From contig OX291549.1 of assembly GCA_946406115.1 (NCBI GenBank), positions 20,979,901-21,043,900 of the forward strand: 64,000 nucleotides of DNA, read 5' to 3'. This DNA comes from Apoda limacodes (Eukaryota > Arthropoda > Insecta > Lepidoptera > Limacodidae). The notes under the pieces were generated by a model, which was not told the DNA's origin, searched no databases, and saw only the letters and a list, made by a program, of their open reading frames with translations. Shown piece by piece: positions 35,440-46,859 of the stretch. Position 1 is the first letter of the stretch; each line of letters begins with the position of its first letter. A program made the position numbers and the translations under genes.

Positions 35440-36000
35440 ATTTAAATTTATTTTATTGCCTTCAAAGTATGCTCCTTTAGAAACAATACACTTACGCCAA
35501 CGAATAATACAATTAAAACATTCGTTAAACGCTTTTTCCGGAATTGAGTTCAGTTCTCGCCGCAAATTATCTTTTATGTCTTCTACCGAGTATTTGTTGA
35601 ATTTTTGGTCAAAAATAAAAATTCGTTCACAATGCTGGCTTTTTGCAAAGGCGTATTATTAAGAATTTTCTTTCCACAAATCTGGCCTTTTTCGTCGAAT
35701 TTGCTTTCTTAAACGCCGCATAACGCTCAAATAATAATCTTTATTTACCGTTTGGCCAGAATTCTGAATACACGACACCGCGATAGTCAAAGAACACAGT
35801 CAACAAGACTTTGACTTTGGCGTGGTTTTTTCGGTTTCGGTTCAGTTGGAAGGCGCCACTCCGAAGCTTGTTGACTAGTTTGCATGTCAAACTCATGACC
35901 GTTCTCAAGAATTCCGCTATTAAATGCAATAAGTTTTTTTTTAATTCCAACTGATAGTTCTTAAGATAAGCGCGTCCAAACAAAAAGAAACAAACTCTAT
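35440..36000 (-). pseudogene. mariner transposase remnant (Tc1/mariner superfamily)
   Basis: Reverse-strand translation, with frame changes, gives 'QASEWRLPTEPKPKKPRQS', then after a shift 'VKVLLTVFFDYRGVVYSEF', 'YYLSVMRRLRKQIRRKRPDL' and, after two stops, 'VEDIKDNLRRELNSIPEKAF' ending near 'GAYFEGNKI'. These are successive segments of mariner transposases, the last being the characteristic C-terminal region. The segment that should carry the second and third catalytic aspartates is deleted, and the first is not recognisable. There are at least two stops and two frameshifts. Terminal inverted repeats and the TA duplication were not found. The frames 35741-35983 (-) and 35357-35662 (+) are a part and a shadow of this relic. 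Confidence 0.85.
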
Positions 36001-36373
36001 AGCTTTAATATATCAAGTATAGATAGTTATTGTATAGATAAGAATCAATGATCATAGCGACACAAAAGTTTCGGACTGAAGTCATCAATCACTCAACTTT
36101 CGTACAACTACAAAACTCTAAAATCGATAAAAGTCCGGCCTTCTGCTTTCAAGAACCTCGATAATTTGGGACAGTCTGATAAGTCGTACACTTATAAATA
36201 ATATTTATATTGGTTGACATTAAATTAGGGTCAATGGCAGTAATATTCGCCATTATGACACCATTATTTTGGAAATACTTTAGAACCTCGGTTTTTTCCG
36301 TAAATTTGATATCATGTTTGTATGTCATCAGCTTTTTTAGATTTTTATTGGTATCCTGTCGAAAACGATAGAT
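36001..36373. other. Nothing recognised
   Basis: AT-rich sequence between the mariner relic and a repeat. Confidence 0.4.
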
Positions 36374-36470
36374 ACTAGCTTTTGCCCACGGGTCTGCCTG
36401 CGTTAAATTTGAATATTGGCGTGGGATTTCTGCGGCAAGTCCTTGATTTCATTCAGAAGGTTTTCTATAG
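36374..36470 (+). repeat. 'tagcttttgcccgcg' repeat, 5' portion
   Basis: 'actagcttttgcccacgggt', 'ctgcctgcgttaaatttgaa', 'tggcgtgggatttctgcgg', 'caagtccttgatttcat' match the head of the family. Confidence 0.7.
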
Positions 36471-37943
36471 CAAGCTAAAGTGCATTCACGTTGCGTTCAG
36501 TTATAGTTATTGTAATGGGAATTTTTGGGAAAATTACTTTCTCCGTCCCTTCAACAATCTCTGTACCAGAAAGTTAGGGTTCCGTAGAATGAGAATAATT
36601 GAGGATATTTGGAAAACTTGTAAACTTATTTTGGTCGAACCCCGTACTGGCAGGCGCCACCCACTCCAATGCGTTATTCGAACGTTAACATTATTATCCA
36701 TTTATTTATAAGTTATTATTCTTATTATTATTATTCTTATTATTATTGTTTAAGAAGAATATTATGAATGTGATCGTTTTTCTTTTCGTTTCGCTAAAAA
36801 ATTGCCCGCAAAACAAACACAAAAATTTTTAGCACTTTAAAGCCTAATATTTCGCGAACGAATCCCTCATTTGAAAAATAGTTTTTACTTAATGATATAC
36901 GTATAATAAAAATTCTAACGAACTATCCACACATGTCCACACCATGGGATAGACGAGAAAAAATAAATCATTCCCAATTTACGTGTACCCTAATTTATTT
37001 TTTTATGATTTTATTTTACCACTTTGTCGTCGCGATTAATATGTATATCCATAACAAATTACAGCTTTCTGAGCTGAGCCACAGAAGAACGAATAGACGG
37101 ACGGACATGGCAAAACTATAAGGGTAATTTTACATAGTTAATTTCACCCAAAACATCAGCATAATTGGTTACTCCGTTGCAACATAACGCAATAAGTAAA
37201 CAAACGAATTTTCACAAATATATGTTAATTAGCATAGATAAATAACAAACAGGCCTTCATGGTTTTTACTTATTTTTATAAAAAACAAAAGTAATTTATT
37301 ACTGTATGTTAGTTACAAAATCAAAAATGACTACAGCGGGCTAAGCAATTGCATCATTAGATTGCGGCCAACCTTACATTTAATGCTCGTTAATAACGCA
37401 ATAAACGGCAAAGCATAATTTGTTCAATGCATCGAACGCTACGGGGGCTTATTGAGAAAAGTCTAGAGTACTCTGGTTTGCCGGGGACAAAATGTATGGA
37501 AGTACATCTCGGCTTTGAAACTTAAAAACTACGCCTCGAGAGGCAACTTCTTTATTTTGGTCCCGAGAACGCGAGACTGAAGTAGTCCAGACTTTTTCGC
37601 AATAAGCTCCAAGGTGACCTTACCGAATGCCAATCTGCACAAAAAAGCATTGAACTACGAAATGCAACCGGAAACCGAGGACGATGACTGGCGCACTTCA
37701 TTTTAAAGATGCAGCCCAAAGTTTGTTGCCATTTTTATCCTATATTTAAATAATACATTCATGTCATGTTCTGAGTCAATAATTTATTAAAAGGCACATG
37801 ATTTAGTTAAAGAAAAAATACTTTTTGTCAACATTCTACAGTTGTATGTTTAAGTGAAAGGGAGAAGAGAGGTGCATACATATAACTTGGATCTAGAAGA
37901 TTATATATAAGTTTATACACATATACTTATCTATAAGGTTTTT
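36471..37943. other. Unassigned with small repeats
   Basis: Contains 'gggttccgtagaatgagaat' at 36568, a (TTATTA)n-like microsatellite at 36711-36750, and a scrap 'gacggacggacatggcaaaa' at 37097. No gene. Confidence 0.4.
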
Positions 37944-39062
37944 TCGTCTCTCATATATTGCCTAAAAAGCAGGTGAGAAGTAGTGAATGTCGGCCTTAGG
38001 CCGAAAAGTAAACAAGGAAAAATTTAGTCACATTGGGAAAAGTCAGTTACTTATACAGCCAGACTTCGATTAATACTAGGTATATTTATTCTTAACTTGG
38101 TTGTAGATTGTTTGTATGTGTGTTATTTAAGATACCTGGTTATACCAGATATGTAGTTTAATACTACTGGAAAACCGCTTTTACATTAATTTAGGTAGAT
38201 CATGACGAATTAAAAATAATTTATAACAGTAAATTCCTTTTATCAACTAGTAATAACGGTAACTCAAAAATACTGGCTGGCATTATGACGCTTGAAAAAT
38301 TTTGTGCGTAAAAAAGTGAAAAAAAGGCGGGAAAGCGTGCGATAAGTGCAAATTCGGAGTTTTAGCGCGCAGCTTAAGAAGGAGTGGTGTTTTTTTTTTT
38401 AATTTTTCTACATTCATTTAGTGTGCTTCGATGTATATATTTTAGCATTGTTTAACGGAAACGTGTTAAGAATTGTGCAGCGAAGGCTCATTCATAGCGA
38501 ATTATGAAGAAATAAGCAGGACATGACGCGCAAATACTGAAGGATGCACACAAAATCTCCCGCCCTATAAGATAAAATTTGTATATAACGCTTCGCCAAA
38601 CTTAAATATAAGCACTTGACTATATTTACACATGACTATGGAGAAATGATATGCTATAATGAGAAATCTGGTCTCCACATCGAAGAAGGAATGAAGGAAG
38701 TGCAAATTCTCAGAATGTTAAAATTTATAAATTTATACCTATTAAAATACGTTCATCAAATGATTCTGAAATGAATTTATCGCCTGATTTAATTAGAATA
38801 AAGGCTCAAGCTCTTTTTATTTTCTTTTTTTTTTAGCTTGTGTTTACTTTCCTCATATTCTATACGAAAAGTAGAATAATAGTAATTTCTTTTTTATACT
38901 GGGATTGTATTTACTTTCCTCAGATTTAAAATAAATAGTAGTGTTTAATTCTGGTGAAAGGCCCATTTCTACCTAAAACTATCGTCGCTCTCACTTTGTT
39001 CGAACAGCAAAATATCTCGTCAGAAATGGGTGCCTTTTATCCCTTACTTAACAATCTATTAT
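37944..39062 (+). repeat. ~1.1 kb dispersed repeat R2, copy 1
   Basis: Matches 42360-43485 in the same orientation. Shared landmarks in order: 'tctctcata', 'aatgtcggc', 'aaaagtaaacaa', 'tatttattcttaacttggtt', 'acctggttataccagatatg', 'aactcaaaaatactggctgg', 'aggcgggaaagcgt', 'gattctgaaatgaattta', 'cagaaatggg' and 'aacaatcta'. This copy is interrupted by a 342 bp insertion (38356-38697). No long frame is present. The 3' half contains duplicated 'tttactttcctcatatt' modules. Confidence 0.8.
38356..38697 (+). mobile_element. Retroposed insertion R3, copy 1, with 12 bp target duplication
   Basis: It is flanked by exact repeats AAGTGCAAATTC (38344-38355 and 38698-38709). The uninterrupted site is visible in R2 copy 2 near 43145. 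The first ~209 bp ('ttaagaaggagtggtg', 'tcgatgtatatattttag', 'gttaagaattgtgcagcgaa', 'gacatgacgcgcaa', 'aatctcccgcc') match 52510-52719. The remaining 133 bp are unrelated to the other copy. There is no poly-A tail; the end is 'gaagaaggaatgaagg'. No frame or Pol III B box was seen. Confidence 0.8.
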
Positions 39063-39287
39063 TGTAAGTACAAAAAAAGATTTAATAGATTTTGTTCGCG
39101 GCTTTACGGTAGATAAATAATGTGCATTTATTTACGTAACAAGTTCCTACTTAACTAATAGTTTTAGAGAAACATGAAGGGTATACCTATGCTTTACTTT
39201 ATTTATTCTACGGTTGTATGCCGTGGAAGAAAATTAGTCAATCAGAACGCGCTATGACGTCAGTTCAACTCAAGAAATGTTTTTTTA

Positions 39288-39570
39288 GAGTTCCGTACCC
39301 AACGGGTGGCATAGAAGCCCTATTACTAAGCCTACACTGCGTCTATCTGTCTGTCTGACCTTCCCTGCCCTTTAAGGGCTCTATTTTTCAGACTGAAGCC
39401 TGAATTTTTTATATATATGTATTATTATGGTGGATTTCCCAACAAATAATTTAAAAAGTAAGAATTTAAGGTTTTGTCCTATCGCAAAAACGGTAATAAA
39501 TAAATACCATAGTTTTTAGGCTGACCTTTATGTATTGTGCCTTTTGTTGTTAAGCAAGTCAAAATGTTGA
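39288..39570 (+). repeat. 'gttccgt' repeat, diverged copy
   Basis: 'gagttccgtacccaacgggt', 'agaagccctattactaagcc', 'gcgtctatctgtctgtctga' are the typical opening of this family. The 3' part is degraded. Confidence 0.6.
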
Positions 39571-39717
39571 TAGGCAGGGCAAAATATTTAGTTTTAAGTA
39601 TTACGCCTAGAGAATAACCTTCTGTACCTATCTGAGCATGAGCTTTGCTTTCCCAAAATGCTTACCGACTTGCACGAACATAACATTTGTAAAATTGTGA
39701 AAGGCTATGTAAATATA

Positions 39718-39995
39718 CTCCCTCGCAGCCTAGTTGGTAGTGTTGTCGACTACTGCGCAGAGGGTGTGGGTTCGATTCCCGCATTGGACAAACATTTATG
39801 TGATAAATAACATTTGTGTTTGTCTTGAGTTTGCGTGTATTTATGTATAATATGTATGTATTTACAAAAAAAAAGTTATATATATGTATCCGTATCTATT
39901 GTCTGACACCCATAACACAAGCTCTGCTTACTTTGGGGCCAGACGGCGCTGTGTGTAATGTCCAAACATATTTATTTATTTATATTTATATTTAT
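39718..39995 (+). mobile_element. tRNA-derived SINE, best copy (A)
   Basis: The head has 'gcagcctagttggtagtgtt' (A-box region) and B box 'gggttcgattcccgc' at 39767. The body has 'tttgtgtttgtcttgagt', 'gtatgtatttac', 'ccgtatctattgtctgacac', 'aagctctgcttactttgggg' and 'ccagacggcgctgtgtgtaa'. The tail is TTTATTTATTTATATTT. This is the most complete of seven copies in the window. It needs LINE proteins in trans to move. The 61-codon frame at 39816 is a shadow. Confidence 0.9.
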
Positions 39996-40532
39996 ACATA
40001 ACGTTTTAATATTGTCACAGTAAGTTGCTATATATGACTTCATATAATTTAAGGTTCCCTGACTAAACCTATATATACACCTATATATACACCTATATAT
40101 ACCGAGAAAAGAAAAAATATTTAAAGCAAGCTTTTGTTTTTAAAAAACTCAGTATTAAGACTTTTTTCAAAGGTAAGTTTATCAAAAAGATACGTTGTTA
40201 ATATCTTTATGATTAAACATCATTTTACAAAAGTTAACCATACCATACGAGTAGGTACTAATTATTCAAACTTGAATTTGAATGCTATGATAATGTAAAG
40301 TTAATTAAAAACTTCAAGAAAATACATAAAGTTGACTAATTAACATCTTGGCATAAGTTACAATGTAGTGTACAACTCATAAAGCTCGCAAACATAATTA
40401 CGGTTAGATCTATTTTCTTTTATCAACATTGTATATCCGAAGCAAAACCTGTCATAAAACGAAGCAAAACCCTAGTATAAAGACGGGTTTTCAGTCTTGA
40501 TATTTCCTACAACAATAAAACTTAAAACAATC

Positions 40533-40770
40533 CGTGACCCAGTGAGTAAGACCCGACTGCTTAATCGAGGATTGTGGGTTCGATATATGGCGAGAGTCTT
40601 CGTCTGAGAGTGGGTGTTTTCTATGTTTAATATGTATTTATTTACAAAAAAAAACATATGTAAGTTCGTATCCGTTGTCTGGCATCCATTGTACAAGATT
40701 TGATTATTTTGGGACCAGATGGCCCTGTGTGTTAATTTTTATTTTTTTCAAAAATATTTATTTATTTATT
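40533..40770 (+). mobile_element. tRNA-derived SINE (copy B)
   Basis: 'gtgacccagtgagtaagacc' head with 'gtgggttcgatat' (B box degraded), 'ttatttacaaaaaaaaac', 'cgtatccgttgtctggcatc', 'gggaccagatggccctgtgt', and a TATTTATTTATTTATT tail. The frames at 40472 and 40675 are shadows. Confidence 0.85.
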
Positions 40771-41489
40771 AAAGCCTTTTGGCCTCAGGATGTATGTTCA
40801 TTTGTTTTGCTGATTGGTAACATTCCATATTGTCATGCAGCTTTATGTATGCGTGATCTACTTAATATAAAGCTCTCAATCCAAGAATCAAAAAAGATGT
40901 AATTGCAATAGATCTAATAAGATATCCAACAAACCAATCCTTGTTCAGTCAACGAAGCGCTCAACTTCTTAACATCAATATTCGTTTTAGCGACCTTGAA
41001 ACCCCTGAGTTACGATTTTGAAAGATTAAAAGTAAAAGCACGGAGCACCATATTCGTGATCAGCGACTTCAGCGAACCCCCAAGTACCAAAGGGCTGATT
41101 TTAATTATTATTGGATAATATTTTTTATGTACCTTGAAAAGTGCATTTTCATAAATGTGCATGTAGGGCAACAGAAAAGAAAAGAGAAGCAAACTTTATA
41201 AATGACTTTCTGAGAAGCAACCGGGTTGGCCGTTCAGCAGCCCAAGATTCAAAAGTTTGTTCATCGTTTCCTCGTCTACCATTGATGATATACATCAAAA
41301 ATGTTTATCAGTTTGACTTAACTTTTGAAGTCTATTCTGGTAATGTAACGTCAGGTACAGATAAAAGATACTCGCATTTACAATTTGCGGCAATAGTATA
41401 TTACAGCTGCGGCCCGCAAACGCAGCATAACCGGGCGATCAAAGAGTCCACGACAAATTAAAAATAATTTATTATTGTAAGTTTTTTTC
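40771..41489. other. Unassigned; 106-codon frame at 41141-41461 not supported
   Basis: The plus-strand frame starts at a methionine and ends in TAA but shows no domain, signal peptide or membrane segment I recognise, and no splice context. It is more likely a chance frame. Confidence 0.35.
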
Positions 41490-41998
41490 AAAAAACTATC
41501 GGCTTCAAAAAGATACATTAAAAAAGTAAATATAATTACTTATTTCCAAAAAGCTGATCTGAATTACAGTTTGAAGTTGGTTGCATGCAAGTGAAGTGTG
41601 TTATAAACTGTTAGGTACATAGACACCAATCAGCAAAATCAGATTTTTGGAAATAAGTAATTATTTTTACTTTTTTAGTGCATCTCTTTGAAGCCGGTAG
41701 TTTTTTTTTTAAATGTTTTTAATTTTTTACTTTTGAGTTTCGAATTAGACGTACACTAAAAAATCCATACTCGAAAAACAATCTTATAGAATCATTTAAC
41801 ATAAAAAAATTAAGACTTATATGGTTTTCTCATGGCTATTGTCAGAACTGGACCAAATTGAAATGGGACTACATGGTAAGCACCAGCTTTCAATAAAAAA
41901 AATCATCAAAATCGGTTCACCCAATCGAAAGTTCTGAGGTAACAAACATTAAAAAACAGTCGAATCGAGAATCTCCTCCTTTTTTGAAGTCGGCTAAA
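41490..41998 (+). mobile_element. 'gaagtcgg' element with hairpin head, copy 1
   Basis: The head is an inverted repeat: 41492-41563 ('ctatcggcttcaaaaagata', 'aattacttatttcc') mirrors 41629-41709 ('ggaaataagtaatt', 'tttgaagccggtag'). The body follows with 'cattgaaatgggactacatg'-like sequence ('ggaccaaattgaaatgggac' at 41850), 'aatcggttcacccaatcgaa', 'agttctgaggtaacaaac', and the right end 'ctcctccttttttgaagtcg'. No frame is present. Copy 2 is at 42462-42865. Confidence 0.75.
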
Positions 41999-42245
41999 AA
42001 TAAGAAATGGTCTCATTAAATAATATTAATTGCTATTCACTACAATAAATCCTAATTACAAAACTGAATGAAAAAATGCTTAGCTACAAACAACACAAAG
42101 AGGCTTTAAGAAAATAAAATCAAATTAATAAAACGTTTAATTGCCTGCAGTTTTCCTTTGTTTCTTTCGATAACATTAAAAAAAAAACCACAAATTTAAT
42201 GGATGTTAAAAGAACAACTGGGAAAGCGCCAGTAGTGTTTTTCAA

Positions 42246-42313
42246 TTAGGGTGAAAAGAACAAGAAAATTAGTGAATATCTCTTGAATATTCACTAATTT
42301 TCTTGTTTTTTCA
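42246..42313. other. Perfect 21 bp hairpin, 7 nt loop
   Basis: Arms 42259-42279 and 42287-42307 are exact reverse complements (starting 'aacaagaaaattagtgaat'); the stem continues outward imperfectly through 'gaaaag'. It lies just upstream of R2 copy 2. Confidence 0.75.
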
Positions 42314-42359
42314 ACGCGTTTAGTCTTTTATTAATCAAGTGTTACTTATTAATTTATGT

Positions 42360-43485
42360 TTCATCTCTCATACGCTGAAATTAGACCATATAATATTATA
42401 TAAAAACCCAGCGGGTGGGAAGTAGCAAATGTCGGCTAAAAAGTAAACAAAGAATAAAACTTTTTACCAAAAAAAAAAAGCAACTGGCTTCAAAAAGATT
42501 ACGAGTATAGATGTTTTTAGTGTACGAGAAAAGCAATTCGTCATTCAAAAGTAAAAATTAACTTTTTGAACTAAAAACATCTATACTCGTATCAAAATTT
42601 TATACTATCATCAACATAAAAGGCGTTTTACTAGTTCCAAAATTAACAACAATTATTTTTTTAAATATTTTATTATTTATAAATATTTAAAAAGTTTAAG
42701 TTTTAAATTCATAACATTCATATGGGACCACCTCGGAAGTATACCCTTTTAAATAAAAAAAATTTTTTGCAAATCCGTCTGTATATGACGGAGTAATGCC
42801 CAAACGTACATAAAAATACATCCGGATTGTGAATCTCCTCCATTTTTTGAAGTCGGTTAAAAATCTTGAAGACAATCTCCTATACAGCCACACTTTGATT
42901 AATACTAGCTATATTTATTCTTAACTTGGTTGTAGATTTTTTGTTTGTGATGTTATGAAGGATACCTGGTTATACCAGATATGTTGTTTAATACTAACGG
43001 AAAACCGCGTTTAAATTAATTTTTTAAATTGTTAGTTTTTTTCATCAACTACTACAAATACAACAACTCAAAAATACTGGCTGGTATTATGGTGCTTGAA
43101 AAATTGCGCGTAAAAAAAAAGAAAAAAGGCGGGAAAGCGTAATAAGTGCAAATACCAAGGAAGTTGAAGCGAATTAAATTTAATACCTGATAACATGAAT
43201 TCATCAAGCGATTCTGAAATGAATTTAACGCCTGATTTATTTAAAAAAAGAGGCTCAAACTGTTTTGGAAAACCTTTTTCATAATGTTGGCTTGCTTACT
43301 TTCCTCGTATGCGAAATGAAAAGTAAAATAATAGTAAGTTCTTTTTCATATTTGGCTTGTGTTTACTTCCTCATATTTGAAATGAAAAGTAGAGTGCTTA
43401 ATTCGGGTGAAATTTCCATTTCAGCCTCGAACTATTGGCTCAGAAATGGGGGCCTTTCATCCCATAGTTAACAATCTACTATTAA
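42360..43485 (+). repeat. ~1.1 kb dispersed repeat R2, copy 2
   Basis: Same family and orientation as 37944-39062. It is interrupted at 42462-42865 by a 'gaagtcgg' element, which copy 1 lacks, and it lacks the R3 insertion of copy 1. The 68-codon frame at 43265 covers the duplicated 'acttcctcatatttgaaatg' modules and is not called. Confidence 0.8.
42462..42865 (+). mobile_element. 'gaagtcgg' element with a different hairpin head, copy 2
   Basis: The head starts 'tggcttcaaaaagat' as in copy 1, but the hairpin is different: 22 bp arms at 42500-42521 and 42570-42591 are exact reverse complements with a 48 nt loop. The body resumes with 'gggaccacctcggaagtata' near 42724 and ends 'ctcctccattttttgaagtc' then 'gg'. 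It splits R2 copy 2. Confidence 0.75.
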
Positions 43486-44623
43486 AGCCATCAAAACAAT
43501 TGCGGTAAGCGAATGGATTCCTATGCTGGAAAGCATGCTTTGCAGTGTCATATTTTGTTTTAGTCCCTTTTATAATTATGATTGCTATCCAGTAAGTAGT
43601 CTTAATAAGCAGTTTTTGCTGCCAGTGATAACATTCGTTACAGAAACGGACTAACTGTTAGCCTCCGAAAAGTTACTAAGCAAGATTTTTGCTGAAGAAC
43701 CAAAGTAGCCGACATAGCTTGGAAATGAAGCGGTTATCAATTCGAGGAGCATATCATGATATGCTAAGAAAGACATGTTCAGGCGATCATTAACTGGAAC
43801 TGGCAGCGTGGGACGGTCTCCCAGCATGTGCATCTGGATGCAGGGCCTTTAGTTCCCTTAACACAGAACTGATGGGAATTTATATAAAACAACTTCCTTT
43901 AAAAAATATCAGAATCGTTGGAAAGATGGCGTAATTATAAAGGTATGACATATACGATTGGACAAGGTACACAACGGAACAATAAGAGTTCTATTTTTGC
44001 CCGTGGCCTACGGAACCCTAAAGACGGTTACTATGGACTGAAATAATTGCCAGAATAGTATGAAAACGCTAAATTGAGCCCTGAGCTAACAGAAACCTTA
44101 AGAAAACCACGATGTAGGCATTGTGGTTTTTTTAAGGTTCCATAGACTGTAAGGCAAAGTATGTACAAAACTAAAATTCCTTACTATAACTCCAATGTCA
44201 GACATACCATAAAAAAGAGTAGGTATACACGTTTCCAGACAACCTACGCACTTCAAAAATAAAAATGATCTTTTTGATACAAGATACGTTTTTTAAGCAT
44301 GACTCGACGAATATCTAAAATTACAAAGCGCACCTTTGTGCAGAGCGACATGGATGCAGCGTCTGACGCAAGCACGCATTGTTTTTAAGCGCTTTAAAAA
44401 CACACAAAACGTCACCTTGACGGTAAGTCAGAGGACAAACGGTGTTTTTTTTTACATTAGGCTTGGATAACTCCGGACATATCTATGGCTTCGGATATAT
44501 ATCTCAAAGATAAAATAATAAGTCTTCCTGATACCTAGAAAACAGGATCTGGTCAGAGATTGTCAATACGGCTTTTGACTAGATCGCTCGACCGGTGATC
44601 TTCTAGTGTTTCTCACATACCGA
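43486..44623. other. Unassigned
   Basis: Contains scraps of 'acggaaccctaaagacggtt' type near 44018 and a small inverted pair 'aaccttaagaaaaccac' / 'gtggtttttttaaggtt' at 44094-44140. No gene. Confidence 0.4.
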
Positions 44624-44757
44624 TGGGCACTAGCCATTGAGGGTCGGGGGAGGCACTAGATGTAGTCTTGACGTAGGGAAAGCGTTCGATCGGGTCTGGT
44701 CCCAGAGTCTTCTGTAAAAGTTGCCATCCTACGCACTGTGCGAGCGTTTTTGCAAAT
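44624..44757 (+). mobile_element. Internal fragment of LINE family 2
   Basis: 'gggcactagccattgagggt', 'aaagcgttcgatcgggtctg', 'agtcttct' and 'aagttgccatcctac' match 55931-56060, the start of the reverse transcriptase region ('DIAKAFDRVW'). The frame is broken. Confidence 0.8.
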
Positions 44758-44830
44758 AAATTTCTGCCCGGCGATCCGGCCTGTTGGATGGCCGGATATC
44801 CGGTACCCGGCCAAACACTAATCCGTTTCA
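44758..44830. repeat. CCGGAT-rich repeat fragment
   Basis: Dense in 'ggccggatatccggtaccc', with overlapping palindromic CCGG/ATAT units. It follows the LINE fragment directly. Confidence 0.5.
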
Positions 44831-45737
44831 TCTCTAGTTTTTACCTCGAGTCTTATTTTATTTAGCTACAGTGCTGTTCTAAGAGACATGATTTTAAACT
44901 AAGGTTCGTATAATGCACATGTGGTGTTCTATAATTGTTTGCGACGAGACAAAAATCTCAGCTTTAGCAATTTATTCTGGCATACTTATTTATTTTGCCT
45001 CGGTAGGGCATGAAAAATTATAATATTTCTTAAAATCTCGTACGTCATTATTACTATACCTTCTTAACTTATTGATAAATTATTAGACACAGTAAACGCG
45101 GATCGGTGGCAAACGGCAGCCGTTTGTCCAAAAGTAGGAGTTGATTCGAACTTCTATCAGAAATGTTATGAGAACTAGAATATACTGAAAAATCACACAA
45201 ATTTGGCTCCCTAAAAAATTAAGGTCATAATAGGTTAATAGTACCTACCATACTAAGCGGATCTTGATATGTGAAGTGGATATATATCTTTAGCCGAAAG
45301 GATATGTGACATATTCAATCTTTTTCCGGAGTTACCAAGCTCATGCCTATTTCGCATGTCTCGGTTACCGGGCGATACATATCGGCACAATGGTACTAAA
45401 TTTGTAAGGAATACATTAGTTGCGTGGTCGTCAACTCCCCACTTACGTTCTCACACCCCGCTCCTTGTCACGTATCTGCAGCATATTTACAATGTGTGAC
45501 AGATTGAATAAATGAGGTCTAATGATATGCCGACTGAGAAAACGGAAATGTTTTGTTATTTCTGAAAGTCATCAGTTTAAAAATTATTTGTGTACGACGA
45601 TCTAGCTGTTTAATATTAAAAAAGGTATTTATTAACAGAAATAAAACTAGTCTTGTTAGAATAACAGTGTTGTTTACTAAAAACAAGTAAAATGGAATGC
45701 AAATAAAGTATAAAACACGCTTACAATCAGCATTAAA
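44831..45737. other. Nothing recognised
   Basis: AT-rich sequence without shared repeats. Confidence 0.45.
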
Positions 45738-46430
45738 TTACACCGATACCAGTTGGTGGTCCTGATAAAGCTCTATGATGCGAAGCGTACAGTTTATAAC
45801 TAACTGGTCAGTGTACCTGGCAGATGAAGGAAGGGCGTCGACGGATAGTGCGTCATATCTGTTCAGCTCAGGTTTACTCTATCCTGAGGTAATCCCCCTC
45901 CAGGTGAGGAGTTATACCTGAAGAATGCCTTGACTTGCATTTTGATATGTCGGTATATATGCAAACTATCACAAAAACTTTGATAGCGCGATGTAAGACG
46001 CGTGACGTCAACCTTAATTCATAGGAGAACGATATGATGTTTGTTAGTAGAAAACTTCACTAATTCTTAGAAAGATGTTTGTAAACGTTAATTAGCTTTC
46101 ATTCTAATGACAATTAGTGTTTTATCTGCCCACTTTAAAAAAACTTTTGTTATCTTTAGTAAGCTTTATATGTTGATATTAATTACCCTACTCATAAATA
46201 CAAGAAAAGTTTTTATAGGATTTGTAAAATTCTGTAATCCGGAGTACAAATTATTAATTACGTAAATGAATAAAACTATTTTGTTATTATTTTATGGAAT
46301 TAATAAAATGTACTTAAATTTATATTTTTTGTAATTTCCAGTTTTTTTTTTTTGAAATTAATAAAATTTAGTATTAACGCATTTTAATAAACAGTTTTTT
46401 AATTCGAACAATATTTATTTTTCTCCGTGT
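45738..46430 (+). repeat. Unnamed dispersed repeat R1, longest copy C
   Basis: Landmarks in order: 'gatgcgaagcgtac' (45778), 'ggcagatgaaggaagggcg', 'ccaggtgaggagttatacct', 'gatagcgcgatgtaagacgc' (45982), 'gtgacgtcaacc', 'ctaattcttagaaagatgtt', 'gtaaaattctgtaatccgga' and 'attttaataaacag' (46380). It matches 755-1312 in reverse over its whole length. The 5' half is GC-moderate and the 3' half very AT-rich. No frame is present. Class unknown. Confidence 0.8.
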
Positions 46431-46859
46431 GAGGCAGTCCAAAACCCCTTAAACGATTTTGTTGATTCTCAAAATCAATGAACTCCATATAAAATGGCAA
46501 AAGTGCATAGATCACAACGGTACCTACTTTGATAGATTAAAGAAAAAAAATGAAAAAAAATATATTTTTCTTTTTCCAAATTAAACATCAATTTCATATG
46601 TAATGACTTAATATTTGGCCGGACACGACCGTCAAAAGCCTGACATACCTTTGTAATATTTTGTTCTATTGTAAAATAATGATGTTATCTTTTATACTTA
46701 CGTTATGTACTTATGTGTCATTTTGTGTGAGCTAAATAAAAAAAAACATTCATTCATTCATTTTCAGTTACTTACGCATACAATCCAAGTTTTTATCATT
46801 TTTTTCATAAATTATCTTCAAGGTAGTATAAAAAAATTAAGTCATTTCATAAAACATAT
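46431..46859. other. Nothing recognised, (CATT)n run at 46748-46764
   Basis: A short CATT simple repeat and AT-rich DNA. Confidence 0.4.

Noticed and set aside
35357..35662. 101-codon plus-strand frame
   Set aside because: It is the antisense shadow of the mariner C-terminal region read on the minus strand.
36382..36711. 109-codon plus-strand frame
   Set aside because: It begins inside a 'tagcttttgcccgcg' repeat and runs into unrelated sequence.
39718..39790. Possible tRNA gene
   Set aside because: A and B boxes are present, but the sequence does not fold into a full cloverleaf by eye and continues into the SINE body with a repeat tail.
41141..41461. 106-codon plus-strand frame
   Set aside because: No domain, codon pattern or splice context could be recognised, and many random frames of 60-100 codons occur in this window.
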